Source: Gnetum montanum
Lineage: Eukaryota > Streptophyta > Gnetopsida > Gnetales > Gnetaceae
Assembly: GCA_015680685.1 (NCBI GenBank)
Contig: MNCI01037820.1
Location: 770,572 to 806,311, forward strand
DNA: 35,740 nucleotides
Direction: 5' to 3'
Part shown: piece by piece, positions 21,617 through 33,411 of the stretch
How the letters are laid out: every line of letters starts with the position of its first letter
Numbering within the stretch: the stretch's first letter is position 1
The notes under the pieces: generated by a model
What the model was told of the DNA's origin: nothing
Databases searched by the model: none
Seen by the model: only the letters and a program-made list of their open reading frames with translations
Made by a program: the position numbers and the translations under genes

Positions 21617-24405
21617 TCATGTTGTGCCTAGTGACAATGGTCCATACAGTGTCTCCTCATGCTCTGGGTGGGGTTGTGAGTGCCTTGTTGCTATGGTTGT
21701 TGCTACTTTCAGTTTGAATGCAATAATTAATACATTCATCTTCTTCTTCTTGGTCATGGGATCGTGTATGACCCTTGCTAGTTTACCGAATTTCTCTAGT
21801 ATAGGCACCTCCCAAGGACATGTTACAATAGGAAACATTTTATGGGTGTTGACAAACTAGATAGAGAAATATTTGAGTTTGATATCAAATTGCTTCACTA
21901 TGTCCTTTAATTACTAGTATTCAATAATTCTTCTAGCTAAGACCTCTATTACTTCTCTATGATCTTCATATTTAACATTGAGGACTCAAGCTCCATGTTA
22001 GCAATTTGCAGTTTCTGTTGTGCTTCATAGTGGAGTTTATACTCATTTGCATACAATAAGTATGAGCTTGTAACTTATTCCTCTAACTTTGATTGAGATT
22101 AATCGATAGTTAGGATTACTAGATTGTTACAACATAGGTTTGCTAACTTCATGTATTTTGTGATCTCCTTGATCTATAGCTTCTTCATCTAACTTCTAAC
22201 TTATTGTAGGTATTGAGATCATCAAATATTGGTTGCCATGTATCACCTTGAATTTGTTAGAGGACTTGGTTGACCTTCTCCTTAGCCAATTATATCTCCT
22301 TCTCATTAATCTCTTTTTTCATGACCACCTAGTTTCTTTATTTATTTTTTATTTTCTCATATTTCAGGGCTTCATTTTTTGAAGTGGTAATTTTGATGGC
22401 TAATTTTTATTTGATGGTCCTAATCTCCTTCATGGAGAGATTCCTATTTTCCACTGCCAACCTACATACATCTACATTTACTTTAGTTAACTACTCTAGG
22501 AGGTTCTTCAAAAGATTCTTCCATTTTTTCTTTTGTTTTTCTATATTTACCAACCTTCTATTTTCTTTGGCCTAATTTCAATTCTTCTTTCTCACTATGG
22601 AAAAGTTCTTATTTACTACATTTAACATTCCTTCTATCAAGGATACATCCCAGGTGGCCTTTTCCTTTTCCATCTCCACCTCATGTTTTTTGGCCTTTAA
22701 TTATTCAAAGGCTTCATATGTGGTAAGGCCTGGATGGTGAAGAGTTGGATCTAATACTTGAGCTTTGAGTTGTGAAACTTTATTTCTTAATTATTGGTTA
22801 ATCATTTTTATCTCCTCGAGTTGCATTTCTACAATTATGTGCTTTGCTTTCCTCTTATCTCTATGAGTGCAAACTAGGTTGCTATGATGTCTTTGGGCTT
22901 ATCAAAGATATCTAGGATCAGTGGTCCAACTATTACTAATCTCTCTAACACCTCCTCATGTTAGGATGTACTTAGGCCCCTTAAACTAGCCTCTACAAAC
23001 ATCTAAATGTTTAACATAGAAGCAAAATCTACTTTTGGTATTGTAGGAACTTTCAATTCTTTGCCATCTCTATCAACTACCAGCTCCACAGCTATTTCTT
23101 TTCCCTTATGTGGCATGATCATCACCATGGCTCCATTCCCCTCCTCTAATATCATAGAGAACACTCTAACATTGTCCAAGATTTCTAACATCTATTTAGA
23201 GGGTAAACATACTAAAACTCCTATCATGGGAGGGTTCACTTGGATAATGCCTTCGCTTCTTTATGCAAAGAAGAGGTTGAATAGATCATCTTGCTACTAG
23301 TTGAATATTAATGCAACTTCATTTAGATGGCTCATAATAGGACAATAAACTTCCAAACCTTAGACAAGTACCTCACAAGATGCTACCAACTGCCTAGTTT
23401 TAACTCCAAAACTTGGGTTTTTTATTGTTCCTCTTGTTTTTAATGGTGAAGGTGGAAACTCATCTTGAAGCCTACATGATATCTTTTACTTTATCATCTC
23501 CTACCATGATGTTGTTGTGGCTCTTCAAAGAACATCATTAAGTAGCAAGAAATTCCTTTCTTTTTGCATAATTTTCTAACGAGGCATGAAAAGGAAAGTA
23601 TCTTATTACCCTTCTCATTTTCTTGAAACATTTCTAAATCTTTAGGAAGACAAGCTATGGGAGGTTAACAAGGAGTTTTCCATTGAGTGCAACATAGGAT
23701 TTGACAAAGAAAGATGTGATGTTGTTGGATCATATTATGGGGTTCAAATGGTACATTACAATTTTGAAGTAGATCCTTTCTACTTGGGTAAGCACATCAT
23801 AATCTTTCCAATCAACTCTATAGCATCTTTAAGTCCAATCATTTTTACTCTCAGCATCAAACTATGTTGATAACTCTACTAGTTTGGTTCCGACATTTAA
23901 AATTCCCAAGGTCTTAGCAATGGCTTCCACTGAGTTGAAGATGATGGTGTTCTTAATTTTGACTATTGCATCTTGCTAGAAATTATTTCAAAAGAGTTAT
24001 GATTTTTCTAAGTACCATTCTCCATTGGTCAAAATGGTAGATCATAAAAAATGATGCTTGTAGTTGTTCTTGGACCTCTTGAGATGCAAATTCCAAGACG
24101 GATCTTAAACTTGTCTTTTAATTAACACCGAGCTTTAAATTTTGTTTATTTTAATTTTCTCTAGGTAGGTTTTGGTGAGAGTCTCTTCGAGAGTGGGCCT
24201 TTGTCTTAGTGTTTCATCCTACCTTAACTACCCTATTTTAGTTGTGGGAATCTACCTAAAAAATTCCACATCAAGTTCTTCCATAGTAGGTCTAGTTACA
24301 CATGTGGTTTTAGGCTATTATCCTTTCTTTCATCCATATCCTTATTCTCCATGTGGAATGTTTCCTCTACATTATGATGAACCACCTACCTCAAAGCTCT
24401 TTTAG
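21617..24405 (-). pseudogene. Unidentified degenerate coding remnant, possibly retroelement gag-like
   Basis: Minus-strand translation gives long protein-like stretches broken by stops. From right to left in coordinates they include RPTMEELDVEFF (about 24270), TLGILNVGTKLVELSTYF (about 23900), VDWKDYDVLTQVERIYFKIVMYHLNP (in pieces, about 23820-23740), GTCLRFGSLLSYYEPSK (about 23380-23330), a charged segment at 23191-23003 (HKGKEIAVELVVDRDGKEL), a long Lys/Glu-rich coiled-coil-like part (about 22900-21950) and PHPEHEETLYGPLSLGTT at about 21617. The order suggests one protein of perhaps 900 residues with a helical N-terminal half and a coiled-coil C-terminal half. I do not recognise the family. 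No catalytic motif was found. Confidence 0.35.
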
Positions 24406-25819
24406 GTGCCATCTTTAATCACATTAATGATCAAATGTTATTTTCTAAATGATGTTTATAACATTTGACCCTTCATCGTTATTAAACTTAGCCTTAATTT
24501 GGAAAATTTTATCATTAATGATATTATGTAACTACAATAGATTTTTTTGGAGGCTCTAAGGTAGCTAGATTTTCTTAAACTTAAGTTATTTTGATTATTT
24601 TTAATGTTGACTATCTTAGATGTTCAAAACTTGGGGTTTCTAAAAGTTTCAAAACATAGATTAAGTGCTTGCATGATGTAGAGCTTAATCCTAGAAGTTC
24701 ACAAGTTTTCAAATCATTGAAATCGGAGGTCGAGATTGTAAGATATTGGTGGTGAAATGCTTTAGCTCTCAAAAATTCCAAAATTCCTCTTGTTCAAAGT
24801 GAAAATGATGAAAATTTTGGTAACCATTGATGTGCATTTATAGGATTTTTGTATCATGTCAATGTTGTTGCATTAATGGAACTATGTTGATGAAGGGTGT
24901 TGAATTGACACTACTACATTAACACTACTAAAGTTACTAGTGTTCTTTCAAAATTAAAATAATTTAGAGGAATTTTCATTGGGTTTTTTGCTCAAATTTG
25001 AATCAATAGAAGAGTTTAAAAGCTATCAAGACATTTTAGACATTTCATATGAGGTCAATTGATGAATTGGCATAAGTTGAAAGCTTGAACATGTGAAGGC
25101 ATGAGGGCACTTGATATGAAAAATTAACAAAAAAGGAGAAAATTATCAAATGATGATCGATAGAAAACACTCTATTTTGTGGACATGTGGAGTTGTCTCT
25201 AGAATTTATACAAGCGGATCCTTTCCATAATAGCCTTTTTTCTAAAATGTCCTTATATAGCCATTTCACAAGGTGCTCATTGGCACCTTGGAAATCAAAC
25301 GTTGACAAAGTTCATGTTCCAATAACCACAAAACTATTATTATTAAAATCTTGCACTATATTATAAAAAACATCAATTGCACAATTGAGCATAGTAGTGA
25401 GCTAGAACAGAATAAGAAAGAATTACATAGATTGAGATGTGAGGTTCCTTACCATGTTTGTAATGGATTCCTTGTGTTAGGTGTGGTTAAAATGATCATC
25501 ATAACTATTCATTCAAGTTTCAAACCAAGTCTATACCATTTTTTGTGACATCACATTATGTAATCTTAGGTCCATCTCCATGAGATCAACGACAACCACA
25601 TGAAAATTACATCATTTAACAAGAAAAATTGGGAAACATGCACTAGGTGCATAGAATAATTAGTTAATTATAATTGTATGAGTTATGAATCTTGACCATT
25701 GATTAGAGGAAAGCCTTCAAGCATGGGTCACATGTCTTTGTAGCTCCATAGCCAATTCTAATCACATTAGCAATGCACCTTTAGGGATAGATCATATATC
25801 TTTCTAATTACATGATGAA
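24406..25819. other. AT-rich intergenic DNA, no gene seen
   Basis: Nothing beyond short open frames without motifs. A small perfect hairpin (CAAGGTGC with GCACCTTG) lies at about 25269-25291. No mobile-element ends were identified. Confidence 0.45.
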
Positions 25820-26053
25820 ACTAGTCTAAGAGACCATGAAATTTTTAAAAGTATCCAACCTTCAACCATGGGTCATATATTATTCTAGTGGTACCCCAAG
25901 AGTTACTTTGTGTATGTTAATTAATTATTTGTTTNACAAAACAAATAATTAATTAACATACACAAAGTAACTCTTGGGGTACCACTAGAATAATATATGA
26001 CCCATGGTTGAAGGTTGGATACTTTTAAAAATTTCATGGTCTCTTAGACTAGT
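25820..26053. repeat. Inverted duplication, about 115-bp arms, bounded by N characters
   Basis: The left arm 25820-25934 is repeated in reverse complement at 25936-26053 without visible mismatch. The centre is the N at 25935 and the right arm ends exactly at the next N (26054). The right arm is thus a separate N-bounded scrap matching its neighbour, which points to an assembly error rather than a real palindrome. Confidence 0.9.
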
Positions 26054-26054
26054 N

Positions 26055-27579
26055 GGTGCCATAATAAGGTAGTAACTTTTATAAAGAATATATTTGCCAA
26101 ATAATTAAAACATATGTGATAGTATAGGCAAATGAACTTGTGGGATCCATAGAGAAAGTTCAAAGAATAAAAAAATTCCCTTAATGTCACATCCTTTTCT
26201 AATTCTTCTTGGCCCTTTTTCCATTCTTCGAGCCATTAAAAATTTTGGGTAATACCTGACTTTATCTTTGCTATTTTTCTAAAGTCCTTCGAAGCCAAGT
26301 AGTTATTAGAATTTTTATGTTTTAAAGTTATGCATCAAAGAAAGCTAGAAAGCCAAGAAATATAGATGAAAATAGCATTAAAAAGTAAATTAGAAGGAAA
26401 TATCCCAAAAGAGAAAGACAGGATTCATATAGAATTTATGTAGAACATGCCAAAATTGATACAGTTCTTCCCCTTCTCAAGTTATAAATAGAGGCCAAGG
26501 ACCTCTCTCATAACAAAATGGTGCAGAGTATTTAAGTGTTGAGCAATGAAGTAAGGATGTATCTCCTCAAACTTTTCTTCCTTCTTTTATGCTTCATTTT
26601 TTATTCATTTAAGAGGGTATGTTAGTTTCTTCATTCAAGATCCATGAAGAGCATCATTCTTGCATTCTTACAACAAATGTTTCTCCCAAATCTAAGCTCT
26701 CCCATGGCAAGCCCTAGTTGTTGAAACCCTCACAATATCCCTCATGCTCTCATAGAATTCTCTCATTCTCACAACCAAGGCTCTCACAATTTTCACACTC
26801 AAATCCTTAACATTCTCTTAAGAATTTATTTAATTTGAAGGAGCTCATGCATCCCAAGGATGCTACATTTTAGTCTCTCATGGTTAATTGATCATGTTTA
26901 CTTCCTTATTTTTCATACATTAGTTATATTAACATTATAATAGTATGTGTTTGTAGAAACATTTATGCACATGTGTTAGCTTGAAAGCCACTCTAAATTT
27001 ATTGTTTATGTAATGCATGTCAATGTTTTTTCCTTTAATATGTTAGTTGAATACATATGAAGTTTCTTATGAAGAATATAAGTAGATATTAAAGGTTTTT
27101 TGCATGTTATTTAGGGTTGTATTTATTTTAAAGAAGAGGTAGTCATGAATAACCAATTTTTCATATAAATTTCTTATGTTTGTTAAGCTCAAGCCATGTT
27201 TATTCTTCATTTCTAAGCACTTCTCCTATCAAATTAAGCCCCAATTATGTCCTAGCTTTATGTTAAAGCATGTCAATTTTATGTTTCATAGAAATCTTAT
27301 TTTATATATGTTAAAGGAAGAGTTTATTTTGATGTTTAATTGTATGGAAGTGGCCTTCCAAGAATTACAGAAAAAGCCTATAGGGTCCTAGCATATTTCT
27401 TAGTACTTTATGTACACATGCATGTCCACTTGGTTACCCACTTGGTTACCCAATCCTTATGTTAAATCCATTTTATGTTGTTCATATTTATGTTTATTGC
27501 ATGAATCCTTACTCATGTTATATAGATCTTAGCTCCACACACTATTTCCAAATTGAGTCCATCATTGAATTCATCAAAT
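26055..27579. other. AT-rich intergenic DNA with a TATA-like site
   Basis: No supported gene. TATAAATAGAGGCC at 26483-26496, followed by a small hairpin (GAGGCCAAGGACCTC) and a C/T-rich stretch at about 26690-26830, looks like a core promoter and leader, as in an old LTR. No LTR ends or partner were found. A 12-bp doublet (CACTTGGTTACC) lies at about 27430-27455. Confidence 0.3.
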
Positions 27580-29003
27580 CTTCTAGAAATTTATAGCTAC
27601 AAAGCTTTTTATCCAATTGTTGGGCATTTCTCCATCCTTCAAAATTTTGATAAATAATTGTGTCAACCAAGAAACTCCTATATCTCCCAATGCTTTCCAA
27701 GCTTTTATAGAAATGTTATCCAATCCAACAACTTTCCCATTTTTCATCTATGATAATGCTATCTTTACCTTAGAGAAGGAAACTTCATTACCCAAACCAA
27801 AATTTGATTCTCCTTCTTGAGGTCTTCTCTTCAAAATTATTCATTTAATAATTCTTGAAAATAAATTTTCCACCTATTTAATATTTTATTATCTTTTACT
27901 AAAATTCTTTCATTTGCATTTGACATTATCAATGCTCTTACATTTTTTATGTCTAATTTTTGCCAATTTTAAAATAGATTTTTCTCCTTCCTTTGTTCCT
28001 AATTTCTCATAAAAGTTATCTAAGTCTTTATGTTTTACTTTAGATACTATTATAGTTTCCTCCTTCTTTGCCTTCTTGTATATCAGCCTGTTTTCTTGGC
28101 TACTACTTTGCTTTTATACCTTGAAGCATTTTTTCTTATTTTGGATAGCATGTTGCACTTCATCACTCCATCATCATGTTTCCCTTCAGATGTATCTTTT
28201 TCCTTATGTTTCAACCAAAATGATCTTTTCAATTTTCTGAATGTAACTTTCCATTTGCCCCAAATTAAATTTTTAAAGTAATCCAAATTCTAGGTTCCGT
28301 TACAAAGCAGTTGTTCTCTAAATAAGGTGATGTTATCTTCTTTCAAATTCCACAATTTTATGCATTTAGTCCCTTTTCTAATGCTACCTTGAAAGCTTTG
28401 TAATGCTAAATCCATGACCATTAGTTAATGCCGAGTTGTAAGATACTTTCCATGTATGACCTTGTAGCCTTTACACATGGTCCAATCTCTTTTGTGCAGC
28501 AAGAAATAATCAATTTTTGTTTTATCCATACCAATGTTGTATCTAATTAAATTTTTTGTCCTCTTCTTAAAATAAATATTTGTGATTGCAAGGTTACAAA
28601 CACTTGCAAATTATAGTAGTGAATCTTCCATATCATTATGCTTTCCAAATCCTTATCCTTCATGAATCCTATCATATTAAATTTTCATAGATCCAACATT
28701 ATCATTAAAATCCCCTCCAATGAAGATGCTTTCTTGTTGGGAAATTTCTTGAAGCATCTAATCCATGGAATCTCAAAAATCCTACTTATGCTAATGATGT
28801 TAATGACCTTATTTTCAAACATAAGTTTGATGCCCATAATTCGATCACCATGGTGATATACTTGTGCGACTTTATCTTTAACAAATTGATCAAGGATTAT
28901 GCCCACTCCATTTTGGTTACTTTCCTTTTCTAAATAGAAGAGTTTATAACCTTTTCCTAAATCTTTAGCCCTTTCCCTTTTCCATCTTATTTCTTGAACC
29001 AAG
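27580..29003 (-). pseudogene. RTE-type LINE fragment: endonuclease to start of RT
   Basis: Read right to left, the frame starts VQEIRWKRERAKDLGKGYK at 28999, then NGVGIILDQFVKDKVAQV and HGDRIMGIKLMFENKVINIISI. GDFNDNVGS at about 28715 is the endonuclease metal-site region, and KIDYFLLHKRDWTMCKGYKV follows at about 28520. At 28286-28083 comes the linker WKVTFRKLKRSFWLKHK to KCNMLSKIRKN shared with the 9395/18355 copy. The fragment ends with MKNGKVVGLDNISIKAWKA and EMPNNW at about 27700-27600, the beginning of RT. The LINE polymerase core is absent. Stops and frameshifts make it inactive. The protein would nick target DNA and prime reverse transcription. Confidence 0.82.
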
Positions 29004-29029
29004 CAAAATAAAAAGTAATTCTAAAAAAT

Positions 29030-29500
29030 AGGTAATTCATACCTTATGCATTATCTATAATCCTTTTTCATAACTTCATCATATGGCTCATAAGCTTTAT
29101 ACCTCTATAGTTCTCATAGTTTTGGATGTCTCCCTTGTTCTCATAGATGGCTATTATAGTGCTCCTCCTCTAATCATCTACATTTTTCCATTCCCTTAAA
29201 TCTTGTTCAAAAAATTTGCTAACTAAGTAGTCCATATATTTTCATAAATTTTCATACCTCTATAGAAATATCACTGGGTTCCATTTCCTTTCCACTCTTT
29301 ATCTTCGTAAAGATTTTCTTTACTTCAAATGAAAAAAATATAATATGTTAACATTTGATTCCATGTCTTCAACATCATCTCTAGAAAATTCTGCATTAAG
29401 TATCTCCTAAAAATATATCTTCCATCACTTCATATTAGCAACAATCAACACATTGTTATTCAAAATCCTTAGGTACTCAATGTTGGTGATAAAATCACAA
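29030..29500 (-). pseudogene. Second RTE LINE fragment: N-terminal RT
   Basis: Directly upstream (in minus-strand terms) of the previous fragment's endonuclease lies RT-type sequence. EILNAEFSRDDVEDM is at about 29405-29361. Then come KKIFTKIKSGKEMEPSDISIE, RSTIIAIYENKGDI and NYENYRGIKLMSHMMKL at about 29120-29065. In an intact element the endonuclease comes before RT, so this must be a separate copy or a rearrangement. It stops just before 29003. Confidence 0.75.
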
Positions 29501-31565
29501 AATCAAATACATCTTTCACTCTTAAACTTATAATATCTAATGGACATCTCTTGCATATAACAAGATACTATAGCCATAAAACATTTTAACCTATTTGTAG
29601 ATTGAATCAACAATCTATTTATTCATGTCATTTGATAAGGGAAAAAGCTTCATTGATGCTTTAGAAGTATTGTTTCCTTAATCCTATGTAAGATGCTAAG
29701 CTGGCTTAGGGTGCAATGTAAAGGAATGACATTTAACCAACTCCCTAATATGAGAGCTATTGGAATAATAATTAATCTCAAAACAAAATTTAAAGACATT
29801 CATATTCTTCCATCTAGGTTTGATGTCCCCTTCCAATGTTCAACATCATTAATCCTCTATAGTATTTTTCTTCTACTTCTTAATTTTCCTCCACCTATCT
29901 TCTTGTTTATGCCTCCTTAACATCTCCTCATGCCGCTTCTTTTTCTACTCTTTTTACCCACTCTCCTCATGTAGGATCTTTTATTGGAGCTCTCATTCAG
30001 CACCTCCCTCTTAATACTCTACCAATTATCTACTTAATATATCACTTGCATTTTGACATATTCTATGGTAATTGCAACCTCTTATAAAATACAATCCTCA
30101 ATTGTAAGCTATATAACCATTATCTTTTCAGTAGTGACTTTCTAGATGCCTTTCATTCTATTCTTGTAATTATCTTTGAGTCTTTTCATAGTTTCCTATG
30201 TAGTCTCTTGTATTCCTTCTTTCATCCTAATTTTAAATTGTTACGCTAGTCAATCTTAAACAACTATCTTTGTGTCTATGTCAATAAAATTTTTAGAGGT
30301 GGTTCATGTCAAGGTTACAAACCATTGTGTGAACATCCCACTGTTTCTTGAAGTGCAAAAGTCCCTTATCTCTCATTTTGTAGTTGTTCTATAAATAACA
30401 AGCAATGAAGAAAATATAGACCTAATAGTATAGTTGTTATAAACTTTGCTAAATCATCTTTCTCTTCATGACACAAACTAGGTGATCTATCCTGCAACTT
30501 CCATAGAAGTCCTTCCCAAGCTCTAAAAGGAAATAATTTAACCAACATTCTTATATGACTACTTCAACTTCATATATGCTAAGAAGTAATGTGTATTCAC
30601 CTCATGATAATGGAATAAGTAAGTACTCTAGAAAGACAAAGTATTTGCCATTGAGCTTTAAATAGTTTTTGAACTTCACTAAAAATCTCTCAACCACTTC
30701 AATAGCTATCCATTACAACTACATAAGAAAGGATCCTAAAACCTATCCACTTGTAGATATTAAGATTTCCTCAAAGAAAAAATCAAGAGCAAAGATCAAA
30801 CCCTTGGAGGTATGAAAAATAATCTCATGCTCTATCAATATACTAAGGTTTGAAGGAATCAAATCCTTCAAACTATGCATTTCAATATCCATGAGTCTTG
30901 TACTTTGATCACACTAATGCCGAAAAAAACACTACAACATTTAAACCATGTTTGTCATATAAAAGAGATGGAAACACACCTCAACCAACTAAAGTTAATA
31001 ATTCTAGGAGTTATCAACTTGATAAAAAATACTAACTACCCAAATCAAAGGTGGGATTTGTATCCATGGTAACCAAAATTTCCTTCCAAAGTGAACATAC
31101 TATTATAAGTAGCAAAAATGGTTGGGGTAGAGGTATCTACTAGAAGACACAGTAGAAATTATAATGCTAATAGCTCCTTGTGTATGAAACCTAACTCATT
31201 CACTAAGCCAAAATAATATGTAACCCCTAATGCCTAAGCCAAAATACATGATAGCCAAACATTCTTAACATAGCAAAAAATAATATAATTTACAAATGAA
31301 ATTGTGACATAAAGCTACTAATGAACTGAAAATACTATTCAAATAATAAGCTACAAATTAACATTAGAAATCACTACCTTAATATACAAAAAAGTAAAGT
31401 TAGGGCTGCATCTAAGATAGGCAAGTACAAAATCCTCATTGCCAACCAAAGGGCATTACAAAGTACAAATACTATTTAAACATTACAACTTAAAAATTAC
31501 ATGAAATTTTCAACTTAAGAAAATACTAGAAAATATCTAAATTTTAATCTAAACATAAAATTCTC
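29501..31565. other. AT-rich intergenic DNA, eroded repeat sequence
   Basis: About 29500-29650 may extend the RT fragment (NNNVLIVANMK then WKIYF at about 29450 suits the LINE). Between 29650 and 31565 I see no recognisable domain. A minus frame at 30366-30548 (60 codons) has no motif. No LTR, SINE or gene limits were found. Confidence 0.4.
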
Positions 31566-31581
31566 CAACTACTTCTCATTA
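31566..31581. repeat. SINE target-site duplication, left copy
   Basis: CAACTACTTCTCATTA at 31566-31581 recurs exactly at 31740-31755. The match extends four more bases leftwards past one mismatch. Confidence 0.85.
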
Positions 31582-31739
31582 GGTATTGGAATCTTGAAAT
31601 AATTAGCCTATAGGTACATCCCAAGATATATAGTCTAATTAGAAATGTATAATTTAGCATTTCCCACCAGAATCGAACCCATCACTTTGATCTTTCAAAT
31701 AAAGACTCTTACCACTAGGCTAACATCTCATTATTTCTA
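31582..31739 (-). mobile_element. tRNA-derived SINE, 158 bp, with target duplication
   Basis: On the minus strand the element begins near 31739. It has an A box in GTTAGCCTAGTGGTAAGAG (about 31724-31706) and a B box in GGGTTCGATTCTGG (about 31681-31668), the internal Pol III promoter of a tRNA-derived SINE. A tRNA-unrelated body of about 85 bp follows. A 16-bp direct repeat on both sides marks insertion by target-primed reverse transcription. The 3' end shows no long A tail. A related fragment lies at 8215-8312. The element is non-coding and would depend on a LINE for movement; the RTE LINEs nearby are candidate partners but no shared 3' end was seen. Confidence 0.85.
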
Positions 31740-31925
31740 CAACTACTTCTCATTACAAACACTTATGTCACTTAGGAGGTAAAAACAAAGGGAAAAGTCA
31801 ATTCACATGACTAAGTAGGGGAAATAAATTATAAATGCTTCTTTAAAGGTTTTGGAACAAAGGATTAGAAAATGGAACAACTATGCATAGATGTTGTTGT
31901 GTCCAAATTTATTATCATCAAACAT

Positions 31926-32118
31926 ATCATTATCATCATCATCATCTTATTCTTGTTCTAACAAAATGAGATTAGCTACATGAGTTCTTTTTCACCATTT
32001 GCATTTACAAGGAGTTAAATCTTTTTTTATTTACAATTCCTTCAAGTCATCTTAAATCATTGTTTTCCATGTTATTTTGATCTTCCTTTTGGTGGCTTTT
32101 GTGGAATAATGATGTAGC
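31926..32118 (-). mobile_element. 3' end of an RTE-type LINE, 5'-truncated
   Basis: On the minus strand, GTTGCTACATCATTATTCCA (about 32115) parallels GTTGCTACATTACTATTCCA at 20090. It is followed by AAGCCACC, AAAGGAAGA, then AACTCATGTAGCT and AATCTCATTTTGTT, matching the 3' terminus of the + strand copy. It ends in ATG/ATC repeats at 31927-31947. Only the last 190 bp remain, as is common for 5'-truncated LINE insertions. Confidence 0.75.
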
Positions 32119-33411
32119 ATCAAATGTATGTAAACATTAAATAACCAAGTAAAATTTAAAAAGTTAATGATTGAATAGAAAATACATCATCATCCCCAAA
32201 CCTAGAATTTGTGGAAGCTAGTATCAAACTCTTAGTGTCAAAATGTTAATTGTTGGAATGTGTACTCATTATGCATAATAATTTTATTTATTTTTTGAAT
32301 GAAATAGAATGAGCCTTTAGGACTTATTTAATGTTTCTTAAATCTTGTACCAAGATCAACTTAGATGTCATCCTAGTTTCTATCATTCACTAAGTGTCAA
32401 AGTGCCTCATCCATGCAATACTATTTCAAGTTCAATGTAACATGCATTTCACTATTATATACAATAAAGGCTTGAAGAATGCCTTAAGGTTTCTTTAAAA
32501 CTAACTGATCACTTCCTCCATACTAGCTCTACCCAAATCAAATAGAGAAGTTGAGCTAACATCTTAAATGCTAATTATCCAACATAAACAAAAATTATTG
32601 GTAAACAAATATATGTAAATAACCAAACCTAGGGTAGTTGAAAAACATAACTAATTGCATATTGGAGATTCAAATCAAATGTTGATGAGCCCTAAGTCTC
32701 ATATATTGATTTTCAAACCTTAATTGATTTTAGTTTTGATTTCTCCTTCTTCTTTCTCAAAATTGATAAGTCAAAACTACATTTTGGACATTAAAACTTC
32801 ACATGTTGAATCCTAATAGTTGAAGTAACCCTTTTATTCATTGTTCCTTGTGCTAGCATTTCTATGCACCATGTACTAAACACTATGANCGTTCCGTGTG
32901 CTAGCATTTCTATGCACCATGTACTAAACACTATGACCTATATTGTAATTCCTAATATAAGTTGCAATGAAAGTCATGATGGTTGTATGACTTCCAAAAA
33001 GTGTGTTGAGGTTCACACCACTATCATAGATATCTTTGCCTTCTAGACACTAGACATCAAAGAAGAAACACCTACAACAAATTAAAAATCCTAATGAATT
33101 AACTTAGAAAATTAGTAAAAATTAACAATATTAAAATTAGGTAAAAACTAAATAAAATTCATGATAAAATACTATCAGCATAGCAAAAACTTAGATCCAA
33201 TTCCAAATTGTAGAATTATACATCATAGAAATTTAGACTTGGTAAACGCATATCACAAAATGGATTTTGTTGAATAGATGTTATCAAGATGGAATGTGCA
33301 TAATCTTATAGAACCGAAAGTTCAAAAATGAGCATTATAATAAATTTCTCTACCTAATTGGAAGCATGTTGACAAAAATCCTTATGAAGTTAAGATCTTC
33401 TAATTAGGCTT
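32119..33411. other. AT-rich intergenic DNA with a duplication at an N
   Basis: No gene is supported. A 46-bp segment at 32843-32888 is repeated at 32891-32936 on the other side of the N at 32889, with one mismatch. This is best read as two overlapping contig ends that were not merged. The rest shows no recognisable element up to the LTR at 33412. Confidence 0.55.

Noticed and set aside
25820-26053. Perfect long palindrome as a biological cruciform or MITE
   Set aside because: Its arms are bounded by N characters and the right arm is a whole N-to-N scrap, so assembly error is the simpler reading.
28083-28281. + strand frame of 83 codons at 28030-28281
   Set aside because: It is antisense to the recognisable LINE linker on the minus strand.
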